The notes: generated by a model not told the origin, from the sequence alone. A DNA stretch of 64,000 nt from Mesorhizobium sp. M1B.F.Ca.ET.045.04.1.1 (GCF_003952465.1 NZ_CP034448.1:1550001-1614000); one strand, 5' to 3'. Positions 22,254 to 31,834 are shown, numbered from the stretch's first letter. Program-made: numbers and translations.

Positions 22254-22280
22254 TTAGCACTCGCGATGGACGAGTGCTAA
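22254..22280 (-). promoter_or_regulatory. CIRCE operator
   Basis: TTAGCACTC (22254-22262), a 9-nt spacer and GAGTGCTAA (22272-22280) match the CIRCE consensus perfectly. It sits 40 nt before the groES start, as expected for HrcA repression of groESL. Confidence 0.95.
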
Positions 22281-22624
22281 CGCGATAGTGAGGTAGGCTG
22301 TAAGCGGGCACTCGTCAAGACGGACGAGGGCAGGCGAGGAGCTCTGGCCCCCTCCCCGGTGGAACCCAACGCATACGCGGCATCCGCGTTGATGGCTGCG
22401 AGCCCCACATTTCCATTGAATTCGGCGTCATGACGCCAACTTGCTCGCGCCGCTTCCAAGTCGTCAGTCGTGCTGCCGTCAGCACGAACATAGGGCTGCG
22501 CTTCACTTCCCGTCGAAGCCGCGGCAAGCAGCGTCGCCGTCAGCACGCTCCTTTGCAGATGCTTGCCAAAGGTGGACAGTGAGCGCACCTGCGCCGGGCT
22601 GTTGGTGCGAACGTAAGACGTCAT
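22277..22624 (-). pseudogene. N-terminal stub of an autotransporter S8 protease
   Basis: The ATG at 22622-22624 has a strong AAGGAG ribosome site. The encoded stub has a signal-peptide-like stretch (LQRSVLTATLLAAASTGSEA) and then ASWRHDAEFNGNVGLAAINADAAYALGSTGEG, which resembles the segment just before the catalytic Asp in subtilisin-type autotransporters. The frame ends at the CIRCE element without any catalytic residue or beta-barrel. It is therefore a truncated remnant, cut where the groESL control region begins. Confidence 0.6.
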
Positions 22625-23634
22625 TGACAACTCCTTTTTGCAAGTCGAGCCCCTTCTCCACCTTCGGCCGCCGTCGACGCGAAGAAGTCCGCATCGCGTT
22701 GAAGACGAGCTGCGAAAAAGAGAAAGATGTGTTTGATGGCTGCGGCCCCAACGGTGCCTTCAGATTTGAGATCACTTCCGCCGCGAGCGGCTGAAGCTCC
22801 TCGCAACGTCAAATCGAATCTGCTGCCAAGCCTCCAGGAAAGGAGAGCATTGCTCATCTCGCGCTTGTGCATGCAGTCAACCTTCGATCCGTGTTGCCAC
22901 ATCAAGAGCAAATGCCGTGCCAAAGCTCACTGGGAAGTGAACGCATGGCTCTCCCTGAAAACCTCACAAATCCAGCATGGTCAATTGTGCGGAACCCGAC
23001 ATGCGTCTTCTGCCACTGTCAGCTTTCGGACAGGCATGACGCGTTTCGCGCCGACCACCGGTCGATCGGTTTTGGGGCCGGTCTGTTCGCCTCATAAGAG
23101 CGCGTTACATTGCGTAGCGGTTTCCCGAGCGCCGCCACATGACACTGGACCTGCAGGTAGCACCGGCTTCTCATCCAGCCTTACTTTGGCCCCCTCGCGT
23201 ATCAAATTCCCGCTGGCGAGCCCTGCTTTCATAGATCGCACCATGCCGGATGTCTGCTCTGGCGCCCGACCCGCTGGCACGATCTCGATCCGGCATAAGG
23301 GCGCAGCATCTTTGCAGGCCGTTTCATCCCGGCGTCCTGCTTGGCTGACAGACCGCACTTGGCGAGCGGTCTCCATGCTCTCTCCAAGGACCATCCCTGC
23401 GGCTGGCTTGTCGACCTATGGGCGGGTCCGGCCGCCCGAAACCCTCGCGCCATCAGCTTTTTTCCCCGCCGCCTGCGGCGGCTTCCTCGCGCCGCTTCGC
23501 TCACAAAAAAGCTGCCCGCTCGGGTCCTTCACTGTCGCTGCGGCCCTGTCGGATTCAGGCGGTCCTGACGCGCCCATTACGGTGCGCCATCGCAGGGGAT
23601 GGTCCCCGGCGAAACCACAAAAGGAGACTTCGAA
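22625..23634. other. 1-kb gap without a supported gene
   Basis: Frames of 70-300 codons cross this stretch but none shows a domain, ribosome site or consistent coding character. A minus-strand frame at 23092-23394 (100 codons) is the most protein-like and is unrecognised. The last 200 nt are a GC-rich leader to the DUF736 gene. Confidence 0.35.
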
Positions 23635-23958
23635 ATGACCGCGATCGGTTACGTCAACAAGCAGGAAAACGGCGCCTACAAGGGCCAGTTCAAGACGCTC
23701 AGCGTCCGCGCCGACATCGATATCGTCCCCAACCAGGCCAAGAGCGCCGATAACCATCCCGACTTCCGGGTGCTTACGCAAGGGGTCGAAGTCGGCGCTG
23801 GCTGGATCCGCACCGGCGAGACTTCCGGCAAGGATTATGTGAGCCTGTCGATTGCAGCGCCGGAGTTCGGACCGCGCAAGCTCTACGCCAATCTCGGCCG
23901 AGCCGCCGGCCAGGACGATCACGACACCTACGCCATCATCTGGAACCCGGCCGACTGA
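23635..23958 (+). CDS. DUF736 family protein
   Basis: A 107-residue soluble protein with AAGGAG before the ATG. The pattern IGYVNKQENGAYKGQFKTLS, then WIRTGETSGKDYVSLSIAAPEFGPRKLYANLG, is typical of DUF736, a small beta-rich family almost always found on rhizobial conjugative plasmids and ICEs beside transfer genes. Biochemical function unknown. A 12-bp GC-rich hairpin follows the stop codon, so it is probably a separate unit from rdfS. Confidence 0.85.
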   Translation: MTAIGYVNKQENGAYKGQFKTLSVRADIDIVPNQAKSADNHPDFRVLTQGVEVGAGWIRTGETSGKDYVSLSIAAPEFGPRKLYANLGRAAGQDDHDTYAIIWNPAD

Positions 23959-23971
23959 CCGGCCGAGATAA

Positions 23972-24003
23972 GAGCCTCGCGCCGCAGCCCCGGCGCGGGG
24001 CTC
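23972..24003 (+). terminator. GC-rich hairpin after the DUF736 gene
   Basis: A 12-bp stem (23972-23983 with 23992-24003, one G-T pair) and 8-nt loop start 13 nt after the stop codon. No U-run follows, so it may be a weak terminator or an RNA-stabilising end. Confidence 0.5.
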
Positions 24004-24139
24004 ATTCCCAGGAGTTCCACCCAAACCCCGTCCGCCCTAAAGGGCGGCGAAAACTCTCCCCCGACTCTTCGCCCGTCCCCGAGACGATCTCCCTCGCCCA
24101 TCCTCGCCCTCGCTTGTCCGAAGCGAAACGAGGATCATC

Positions 24140-24409
24140 ATGGACGACGAAAACGAACGCGCGGCCCGCGCGAAAAAGGGCAGCCCGTTTCTCAGCACAG
24201 CCCAAGCCGCCTTCTATATCGGGCTCTCCCAGCGCACGCTCGAAAAGATGCGGCTCAAGGGCGGCGGCCCGAAATTCCGCAAGCACGGCCGCTATGTCCG
24301 CTATCACATCGACGAACTCGACCATTGGTCGAAAGGACACCCGCAGCACTCCATCGCCGGCGATGGCAAGGCCGGTTCCGGCCAGGGCGGCACGGGAGGC
24401 CGTTCATGA
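24140..24409 (+). CDS. rdfS: RdfS-like excisionase (recombination directionality factor)
   Basis: An 89-residue DNA-binding protein with a winged-helix excisionase domain: FLSTAQAAFYIGLSQRTLEKMR, then GGGPKFRKHGRYVRYHIDELDHW. This is the MerR-like HTH_17 pattern of Xis/RDF proteins. In ICEMlSym of M. loti R7A, rdfS stands directly before traF, a transglycosylase gene and rlxS, the order seen here; RdfS drives excision with the integrase IntS. Its stop overlaps the traF start (ATGA). The activator gene fseA is not next to it here. Confidence 0.8.
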   Translation: MDDENERAARAKKGSPFLSTAQAAFYIGLSQRTLEKMRLKGGGPKFRKHGRYVRYHIDELDHWSKGHPQHSIAGDGKAGSGQGGTGGRS

Positions 24410-24954
24410 GGCGGCGCCCTTCCATCCATCTGATCGGCAGCCGCCTGAGGCGTGTTCGAGCCCGTAAGACGGTCGCCTTGGCCGCGGCCGGTCTCGGTCT
24501 TTTGGGCTTCACGGCGCTGGGAAAGCCCGCCCCTTGGCTGGTCTGGAACGCCTCGGCCAGCGCGCCGATCGGCCTTTACCGCATCGCTGCGGGAGCGCTG
24601 GCGCGTGGCGATCTCGTGCTCGTGCGCCCGCCTGAATACGCGGCGTATCTCGCCGCCGAGCGCAGCTATCTGCCTCGCAATGTGCCGCTGGCAAAACGTC
24701 TTGCAGCGCTGCCGGACGATAATGTCTGCGCCTTCAATGACGCCATCATCATCGGCGGCGACATCGTCGCGCGCCGGCTCAAAATCGACGCCGAAGGCCG
24801 ACCTTTGCCATGGTGGAACGGCTGCCGAGCGCTCGGGGATAACGAGGTTTTCCTGCTCGGCAGCGACAAAAACCGCTCCTTCGACAGCCGCTATTTCGGG
24901 CCTGTTCCCACTCAAAATGTCATCGGGAGGCTCGTACCACTATGGACCGAGTGA
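24406..24954 (+). CDS. traF: TraF, conjugative S26 signal peptidase
   Basis: A 182-residue inner-membrane protease. One membrane segment (TVALAAAGLGLLGFTALG) is followed by the nucleophile region NASASAPIGLYR and later by the basic segment DIVARRLKIDAEG and GSDKNRSFDSRYFGPV, all typical of TraF-type S26 peptidases. TraF processes and cyclises conjugative pilin, here probably the TrbC encoded at 47.1 kb. Start overlaps rdfS by 4 nt; end overlaps the next gene. Confidence 0.85.
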   Translation: MRRRPSIHLIGSRLRRVRARKTVALAAAGLGLLGFTALGKPAPWLVWNASASAPIGLYRIAAGALARGDLVLVRPPEYAAYLAAERSYLPRNVPLAKRLAALPDDNVCAFNDAIIIGGDIVARRLKIDAEGRPLPWWNGCRALGDNEVFLLGSDKNRSFDSRYFGPVPTQNVIGRLVPLWTE

Positions 24955-25625
24955 CCCTCCTCTTGTTGGGCATGATCGCCATTGCGCCATGCGCCTGTTC
25001 CGCCTCGACCGGCGCTGAGCCGGTCGCCATCTCCCAAAGTCCGCAGCTGCGAAAGTGGCAGACGTTGGTATCGGAAGCAAGCCGGCGCTTCCATATTCCC
25101 CAAGCCTGGATCTATGCCGTCATGGCTGCCGAAAGCGGCGGCAAGACAATGCGCGGCGGCCGCCCCATCACCTCCCCCGCTGGCGCCATGGGCCTCATGC
25201 AGGTGATGCCCGGCACCTATGAAGAGATGCGGGTCGAACACGGCCTTGGGCCTAACCCCCACGATCCGCGCGACAATATCCTGGCCGGCACGGCCTATCT
25301 CAGTGCCATGTATGACCGCTTCGGATTTCCTGGCCTGTTTGGCGCCTACAATGCCGGTCCCGAGCGCTACGACGAGCATTTGAAGCGTGGCAAACCGCTG
25401 CCAGAAGAGACCGTCGAGTACCTCGACCAACTCAAGGCGGCCGGAGTTTCGGCGGCCGACATCGAGGCGTTCGAAAGCCAATCTGTCGCTCCAAAGGCGC
25501 AAATCGCTCCTCTCGGACGGTCGCTGTTCTTCATTCATGACGGTGTTCACTCAGGCGTGCGAAACGGCGATCTCTTCGTGCCGCTCGGCAAGGACGGCGC
25601 GCAGCCGAAGGAGCCGGTGCGTTAG
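24942..25625 (+). CDS. Lytic transglycosylase (VirB1-like)
   Basis: A 227-residue secreted SLT-type murein transglycosylase. A signal or lipoprotein-like N-terminus (VTLLLLGMIAIAPCACS, with a lipobox-like Cys) precedes the catalytic domain: catalytic Glu in VMAAESGG, then GAMGLMQVMPGTYEEM, NPHDPRDNILAGTAYL and FGAYNAGPERY. It opens the cell wall locally for the mating channel. The start lies inside the end of traF, so rdfS-traF-transglycosylase are translationally coupled. The C-terminal 70 residues have no recognised domain. Confidence 0.85.
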   Translation: MDRVTLLLLGMIAIAPCACSASTGAEPVAISQSPQLRKWQTLVSEASRRFHIPQAWIYAVMAAESGGKTMRGGRPITSPAGAMGLMQVMPGTYEEMRVEHGLGPNPHDPRDNILAGTAYLSAMYDRFGFPGLFGAYNAGPERYDEHLKRGKPLPEETVEYLDQLKAAGVSAADIEAFESQSVAPKAQIAPLGRSLFFIHDGVHSGVRNGDLFVPLGKDGAQPKEPVR

Positions 25626-26022
25626 CCATGGCGGACGGGGGCGCGTCTGGCGGGGCTGGGCGCGGAAGGCAAGATAAAGGTACCGCCTCCAGGAGGCGGT
25701 TAAATCTTTGTCTGCACATCGTTTTTCCGGGAGGCTGCCGCCGGTGCCAAGAGGGTTTGACGTGTAAGTGTCTGATTTTGCTTGATATGTCTGGGAGGCT
25801 CGCATTAAGGATGACGAGTTCAGGCCGAAGCTCGGCAAAATCGGGTCGCGCGGCTCGAAGGCCGGCAAACGCTATGCCGGCCAGGTTCGTGCGGCGATCA
25901 ACCGGGCTGGCGGCCGGCCGCAACGCGGTGGTCGCTTCACAGGAAGCCGGACAGGGCGCGGCGGGGCGGCCGCCGCACTGCTGAAATCGCGCGACCGGTA
26001 TGCCGCCTTCCGCCAGCGCCGG

Positions 26023-27774
26023 GTGATCGTCAAGGCGCGGGTCGTCAAGCTCGCCGGCAAGGGCGCGGACGGGGCGCGTGCCCATCTACGCTATCTTCAG
26101 CGCGACGGGGTCACCCGCGAAGGTGAACCTGGCGAGCTCTACGGCGCCGACAGCGGCCGCGTCGACGGCAAGGCGTTCATCGATCGCGCGGACGGCGACC
26201 GCCATCAGTTCCGCTTCATCGTCGCTGCCGAAGACGGCATCGAGTACGACGACCTCAAGGCGCTGACGCGGCGGCTCATGGCGCAGATGCAGGAAGACCT
26301 CGGCACGAAGCTCGACTGGGTCGCGGTCGATCATTTCAACACCGGCCACCCGCACAGCCACATCATCGTCCGTGGCAGGGACGACCGTGGCGAGAACCTG
26401 GTCATCGCGCGCGAATATATCTCATCTGGCATCCGCGAGCGGGCGGCCGAGCTGGTCAGCCTCGATCTCGGTCCGCGAACCGACCGCGAGATTGAGCTTC
26501 GCCTGCGCCGGGAAATGGAGCAGGAACGCTTCACCAGCATCGACCGTCGGCTGCTCAGCATGCGTGATGATGACGGCCTGGTCTCGCCGGGCGGTCCCGA
26601 CGCCATTCGCCAGACGCTGCACCAGGGACGGCTGCGCAAGCTCGAGCGGATGGGTCTGGCCGCGGAGGTCGGCGCTGGCTCCTGGCGCCTCGACGATGAG
26701 CTCGAAGCCACGCTGCGCCGCACCGGCGAACGCGGCGACATCATCAAGACCATGCACCGCGAACTGACCGGCAAGGGGCTTGCCCGCAGGGCCGCCGACT
26801 GGGTGATCCACGATCGATCCGGCGAGCCCGTCCAGTCTCTCGTCGGTCGCGTTGTCGCGCGTGGACTGGCCGACGAGATCAATGACCGCCATTACATGAT
26901 CGTCGACGCCGTCGACGGTAAGAGCCATTGGATCAACATCGGTAGAGGCGAGGCGATGGAAACGATGCCTAATGGCTGCATCGTGCGTGTCGCGCCAAGG
27001 AACACCGAGCCGAGGCAGGTCGATCGTACCATCGCCGAAATCGCCGCCGCGCATGGCGGCCGTTACGACGTCGATATGCACCTGAAGCATGACCCATCCG
27101 CCACCGAGAGCTTTGCGCGAACGCATGTGCGGCGGCTGGAGGCGATCCGCCGCGCGACCGGCGGCGTCGAGCGAGAGCCGAACGGCACCTGGCTCATCGC
27201 GCCGGACCATCTCGATCGCGTCGCGAATTATGAGGGCCAGCGGGCCAGGGCCGAGCCTGTCGTTGCCGACAAGCTCTCCTCAATGGCGCTGGAGCGACAG
27301 GTCAGCTTCAACGGCGCCACCTGGCTCGACCGGGAGCTGGTTGCCGATAGACCCGAGCCTTTGCACGGATCCGGCTTCGGCCGCGACGTGAGAGAGGCGC
27401 AAGCTCGCCGGCGGCAGTGGCTGATCGCGCAAGGCCTCGCGCATAAAGAACAGGATGGGATCGTCTATCGAGCCAACATGCTTTCGATCCTGCGCCAGCG
27501 AGAACTGAACCGTGTTGCTGGCCAACTGTCGGAGGAACTTGGCCTGCCCTATGCCGAAGCGCGATCCGGAGGACGAGTAGAGGGTACGCTCCGCCGCTCC
27601 GTCGAGCTTGCCAGCGGAAAATATGCCGTCGTTGAAAAGTCGCGCGAGTTCACGCTGGTGCCATGGCGGCCGGTGCTTGAGCGCCATGTGGGCAAGGAGG
27701 TCTCCGGTGTCGTAAGTGGGGAGGGGATTTCATGGACCGTCGGCCGGCAAAGGAGCGGACCTGGTGTTTCGTGA
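26023..27774 (+). CDS. rlxS: RlxS-like relaxase (DUF3363), 5' end damaged
   Basis: Relaxase that would nick oriT and lead the transferred strand. From GTG 26023 it has 583 residues. RAHLRYLQRDGV, HQFRFIVAAEDG and the histidine motif DHFNTGHPHSHIIVRG mark the catalytic domain; the DUF3363 region follows. The coding pattern starts earlier: in the same frame RIKDDEFRPKLGKIGSRGSK begins at about 25801, preceded by a GTG (25768) and VSDF, but a TGA at 25783-25785 interrupts. Reading the next frame there gives LDMSGRL, so small deletions seem to have broken the N-terminus. The catalytic part may still be made from GTG 26023. Confidence 0.8.
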   Translation: MIVKARVVKLAGKGADGARAHLRYLQRDGVTREGEPGELYGADSGRVDGKAFIDRADGDRHQFRFIVAAEDGIEYDDLKALTRRLMAQMQEDLGTKLDWVAVDHFNTGHPHSHIIVRGRDDRGENLVIAREYISSGIRERAAELVSLDLGPRTDREIELRLRREMEQERFTSIDRRLLSMRDDDGLVSPGGPDAIRQTLHQGRLRKLERMGLAAEVGAGSWRLDDELEATLRRTGERGDIIKTMHRELTGKGLARRAADWVIHDRSGEPVQSLVGRVVARGLADEINDRHYMIVDAVDGKSHWINIGRGEAMETMPNGCIVRVAPRNTEPRQVDRTIAEIAAAHGGRYDVDMHLKHDPSATESFARTHVRRLEAIRRATGGVEREPNGTWLIAPDHLDRVANYEGQRARAEPVVADKLSSMALERQVSFNGATWLDRELVADRPEPLHGSGFGRDVREAQARRRQWLIAQGLAHKEQDGIVYRANMLSILRQRELNRVAGQLSEELGLPYAEARSGGRVEGTLRRSVELASGKYAVVEKSREFTLVPWRPVLERHVGKEVSGVVSGEGISWTVGRQRSGPGVS

Positions 27775-28129
27775 GATGGTGTACAGCTTTTTAGCCAGCG
27801 GCGCGGGCAGCCATGCGAGCCCGCGTAGACCTTATGGCCGCACGCCCGCAATCGGTCGCATGGACCTGCCAGGCGGGGCGGCTTTGGAGCGTTCGGACCC
27901 GACACGCTGCGTGAGTGGCCAGACTTCGAGCGCTCGAAGATGCGGACTGTTGTCTGCTGGCCGGCGTTATTCCGGCTGGCCTATGACCGCGGCGCAACAG
28001 TTCACCGCTGAAGTTGCCACGGGCGAACATCGACAAGAGAAAAAACACCATTGCGCGATACAAATCGCCGTTGAAAGCGTTTAGGTTGCATGCGCTTCGC
28101 CAAGTAAACGGATACCCCAGAAGAGAGCC
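27775..28129. other. Gap between rlxS and the ATPase gene
   Basis: No complete gene. A plus-strand stretch around 27892-28011 translates to a protein-like tail (FGPDTLREWPDFERSK, then WPALFRLAYDRGATVHR, stop) and may be the end of a lost gene; I cannot name it. The stretch joins the relaxase gene to the predicted defence cassette. Confidence 0.35.
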
Positions 28130-29116
28130 ATGACCACGGCCCGCCATATCGTGACGCTGCTTAAAAGCCACATTGCCGGCGACGAGGATCGTTTCCTCTC
28201 TATCGCGATGCAGCTTGCTGCGCATGAGGCACGTCAAGGCCATGGTAAGCTTGCTCAGGAGCTCAAGGATCTGGTCGACGCAGCCAAGAGCAGGGACGCC
28301 CGGATTGTCAAGAGCAGTCGGCCGGTTCCCCTTTTTCAGCCAAAGGGCGAGCTCGCAGGGCTCCTGCATGTGCGCTATCCGGACCTGCGACTGACCGACA
28401 TGATTTTGCCGGACAGTCTGCGCTCGCGCCTGCACCGCGTGCTGGGAGAGCAGCGCCAACAAGCAAGCTTGCGCGAGCACGGGCTTGTTCCCCGTCGCAA
28501 ACTGCTTCTGGTCGGCCCGCCAGGATCAGGCAAGACGATGACCGCATCGGCATTGGCCGGGGAGCTTCATCTGCCCCTTTTCACGATCGTCCTCGATGGT
28601 TTGATCACCAAGTTCATGGGAGAGACTGCCGGAAAGCTGCGGCTTGTTTTTGATGCAATGCAGGCGACGCGGGGCGTCTACTTCTTTGACGAATTCGATG
28701 CCATCGGCGCGCGTCGAGGCGAACGCCAGGATGTTGGCGAGATTCGGCGCGTGCTGAATTCGTTTCTGCAGTTTCTCGAGCAAGACGACAGCCACAGCCT
28801 GATTATTGCGGCAACAAATCATCCCGAGCTGCTCGACAGAGCTTTGTTCCGCCGTTTCGACGATGTCATCGAATACGCCGTGCCCGATCGGCCGATTATA
28901 GAGGCGCTGCTTCGGGCTCGACTCGACCGCTTCGACACCAGAGGGCTTGCCTGGAACGAGGCGATCTCTCAGGCAGAGAGACTGTCGCAGGCCGAGATCA
29001 CGCGCGCGGCCGACGACGCTGCAAAAACCATCATATTGCGGGGGGGGAAGCGGATCACCTCGGAAGCGCTCATCGACGCTCTGAAGGAACGCCGGCAGGC
29101 GTCGCTGTTTGAGTAG
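28130..29116 (+). CDS. ietA: AAA ATPase of an IetAS-like defence pair
   Basis: A 328-residue AAA+ ATPase. Walker A GPPGSGKT is at residues 129-136, Walker B is VYFFDEFDAIG, sensor 1 IIAATNHPELLD, and the arginine-finger region ALFRRFDDVIEY. The N-terminal 90 residues form a separate helical domain. It is 17 nt before a subtilisin-like protease gene. A two-gene AAA ATPase plus S8 protease arrangement is the published IetAS antiphage architecture, so the pair is assigned on that basis; related ATPase/protease pairs of unknown role also exist. No nearby transposase was seen. Confidence 0.75.
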   Translation: MTTARHIVTLLKSHIAGDEDRFLSIAMQLAAHEARQGHGKLAQELKDLVDAAKSRDARIVKSSRPVPLFQPKGELAGLLHVRYPDLRLTDMILPDSLRSRLHRVLGEQRQQASLREHGLVPRRKLLLVGPPGSGKTMTASALAGELHLPLFTIVLDGLITKFMGETAGKLRLVFDAMQATRGVYFFDEFDAIGARRGERQDVGEIRRVLNSFLQFLEQDDSHSLIIAATNHPELLDRALFRRFDDVIEYAVPDRPIIEALLRARLDRFDTRGLAWNEAISQAERLSQAEITRAADDAAKTIILRGGKRITSEALIDALKERRQASLFE

Positions 29117-29133
29117 CGACAGCACAGATCATA

Positions 29134-31602
29134 ATGGCAGACGATTTTCCGCGCGACCGCGCCCATATCCACCTTCGCAACAACGGCATTCGGGAAGCCT
29201 ATCGGCGGCCCAACCAACTTATACATGCACCGCCGCTGCCGGCGCGTGATCGGGCGTCGCATGCTGCGGCCTTGACGCAATCCATCGAACAAGCGGTCGA
29301 AAGTGCACGCCAGCAGATTGCGGCGCGTGACCCCCAGCTGTCGGTCGGCACGCCTGGCTTTTACCTCGCGATCGATCTGCCCATGTCCGGACGGGCGGCC
29401 CTCGACCAGTTGGCCGATCGTCGCCAGCACATGGAGCTGGTCGCCGTCCATGAGCCAACTCAACCCGGTGCTCCCATCACAGCGTCGGTGTTCCTGCCGC
29501 AAAGCGCGCAAGCCTATTATTTGCGGAAAGTCGAGGCGTATCGAGACGTTGATACTGACCGCGGCAGACCGCGCAACGAGCCGCTCGTCTCCCGCATGGA
29601 GACAGTCAGGCTGGCGACTGCACGATCGTTGTTTACCGACCACGACGACCTCTTCCCCCAGGCCGCTGACGAGCAGGTGTGGTGGGAAGTCTGGCTGCGC
29701 GACGGTCGCCGCGAGAACTTCGAGCACATTGCCGAAGCCCTGAACATCACTTTGCGCACGCATGCGGTTAGGTTTCCGGAGCGGGTGGTCATGCTGGCCC
29801 TCGCCAGCACGGCAATGCTCGACCGCATGATTGCGCACAGCGATGTCGTCGCCGAGCTGCGGCGCGCGAAGGATACGCCGTCCTTCTTCCTGGGCCTTGG
29901 CGGCGCGGAGCAAAGGGACTGGAGCGACGAGCTTCTCGGGCGCGTCAGACCGCCTCAATCCGATATTGCGGTCTGCATTCTCGACAGCGGCGTGCGTCGC
30001 ACCCACCCGTTGATCGAACCCGCACTTGCCGTTTAAGACTGGCACACCGTCAAACCGGCATGGGGCAGCGACGACACACCTGCGTGGAGCGGCCACGGGA
30101 CGCGAATGGCAGGTGTCGGCCTGTACGGTGATCTGGTCCCGCTCCTGGTCGGAGGCGATCCAGTTCCATTGCCCTTTCGGCTGGAGAGTGTTCGTATCCT
30201 TCCGCCAGAAGACGAGGCAAACGATCCAGAACTCTATGGCGCGATCACCGCGGAAGCGATCGCCCGCGCCGAGGTGCAGGCGCCGGAGCGCCGCCGCGCG
30301 ATCGCAATGGCTGTGACAAGCGCCAGTCCGGCGCGTGGAAGGCCCACATCGTGGTCTGCCGCTATCGACCAACTCTGTTTCGAAGAGGAACAGCGACGCT
30401 TGATCGTTCTCTCTGCCGGCAACATCGGCGATGACCTCATGCCGGCCGAGCATTTGACGCGCAACGATCTGGAAGCAGTCGATGATCCTTCTCAGGCCTG
30501 GAATGCGCTGACGGTCGGCGCTTTCACAGAAAAGGTCGATATCATTGACACCGACTTTTCGGGCTACGCTCCGATCGCGCCGGTCGGCGAGCTCTCGCCG
30601 CGCAGTCGCACTTCGGTCGTTTGGGACAGGCAGTGGCCGGTGAAGCCCGAGGTCGTCTTCGAAGGCGGCAATCTCGCCCATGACGGTGTGTTGCCCGGCG
30701 AGCCGATCGACGATCTGCAGATATTGACCACTTTCTGTCGACCCGAACTGCGCCACTTCACCACCCTCGGAGATACGAGCGCGGCAACGGCCCATGCCGC
30801 ACGGATGGCGGGACTAATTCTATCAGCGCGCCCCGAGCTGTGGCCTGAATCGGTTCGCGCCCTGATCGTCCACTCGGCCGAATGGACTCCGGCGATGCGC
30901 GCACGCATCGATGCGTGCAACGGAGCGAAGGGCGAGATCCAGGCGCTCGTGCGGCGCTATGGTTACGGCGTGCCAGATCTTGGGCGCGCGCTTCTGTCAA
31001 CGGTGAACGACCTCACGCTTATCGTTGAAGATGAGCTTCAGCCTTTCCAGCGCGAGGGCGGCGCGGCTGCCAAAACGCGTGACATGAAGCTGCATCGCCT
31101 GCCTTGGCCGAAGGAGCAGCTCGCGGCGCTCGGCGCTGCCCAGGTCGAGCTCCGCGTCACGCTGTCCTATTTCATCGAACCCAACCCCGGTGAACGCGGA
31201 TGGACCCGCCGGCATCGTTACGCGTCCCATGGTCTTCGGTTCAGAGTAAAGTCAGCGACCGAGACAGTCGACGAATTCCGAGCCCGCATCAATCAGGCCG
31301 CTCGGGACGAGGAGGAAGGGGCGCCTGCTGGAGGCGGAGAAGAGTGGCTGCTCGGCACCTTCCGCGATCGCGGCTCGTTGCACGCCGATTTCTGGTCGGG
31401 CAGCGCCGCCGATCTCGCCGAGCGTGACGCGATCGGCGTGTTCCCGGTCGGGGGCTGGTGGAAGGAGAAGCCTTACCTGGAACGCGTCGACGCTCTGGCT
31501 CGGTACGCCCTGATTGTGACGATTCGGGCGCCTGGGGTCGATGTTGACATCTTCACACCCGTCGAAGCAGCCCTGACTGTCGAGACGTCGGTCGAGACCT
31601 GA
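29134..31602 (+). pseudogene. ietS: IetS-like subtilisin protease with one in-frame stop
   Basis: Read through one TAA (30034-30036), the frame encodes about 822 residues. The S8 triad is intact: Asp284 in VCILDSGVRRTHP, the His in WSGHGTRMAG, and the Ser in GDTSAATAHAARMAG. The stop falls between the Asp and His motifs, so the first product (300 residues) lacks two catalytic residues. A single C-to-T change of CAA would give this TAA. The remaining frame has no other damage, which suggests a recent mutation, a sequencing error, or very rare readthrough. N-terminal 270 residues are an unassigned helical region. Confidence 0.75.
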
Positions 31603-31834
31603 TGCAGCACTGTCCAAACCGGCCAACAACGGAGGTTTGACCAGCCTCTGGTGCCATGGCGGCTGGTGCTGGATCATCACGTCGGCACGGGATCATGCGC
31701 GGAGGACGATAGGCCGGCAAAGGAGCGGGCCAAGCGTGTCATAATGGCGCCCATGGTCACGCCCACAAGCCGCGCCCCCTGCGTCTACGGAGAGGTGCGC
31801 GTCTGCTTAGGCGGCCGAGACATCGCTTACCTGA
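31603..31834. repeat. Gap with a partial copy of the rlxS 3' end
   Basis: Between 31648 and 31731 two stretches match the end of rlxS in the same order: CTGGTGCCATGGCGGC plus GGTGCT (31648-31670; rlxS 27655-27677) and GGCCGGCAAAGGAGCGG (31712-31728; rlxS about 27742-27758). Translation gives VPWRLVLDHHV against VPWRPVLERHV in rlxS. The copy is shorter and diverged, so it may derive from another relaxase gene end rather than from a recent duplication. Confidence 0.6.

Noticed and set aside
22727..23638. 303-codon plus-strand frame
   Set aside because: Composition is leader-like, no domain, and it runs into the well-supported DUF736 start in another frame.
28969..30795. 608-codon minus-strand frame
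   Set aside because: Antisense to the clear AAA ATPase and S8 protease coding sequence; no domain of its own.
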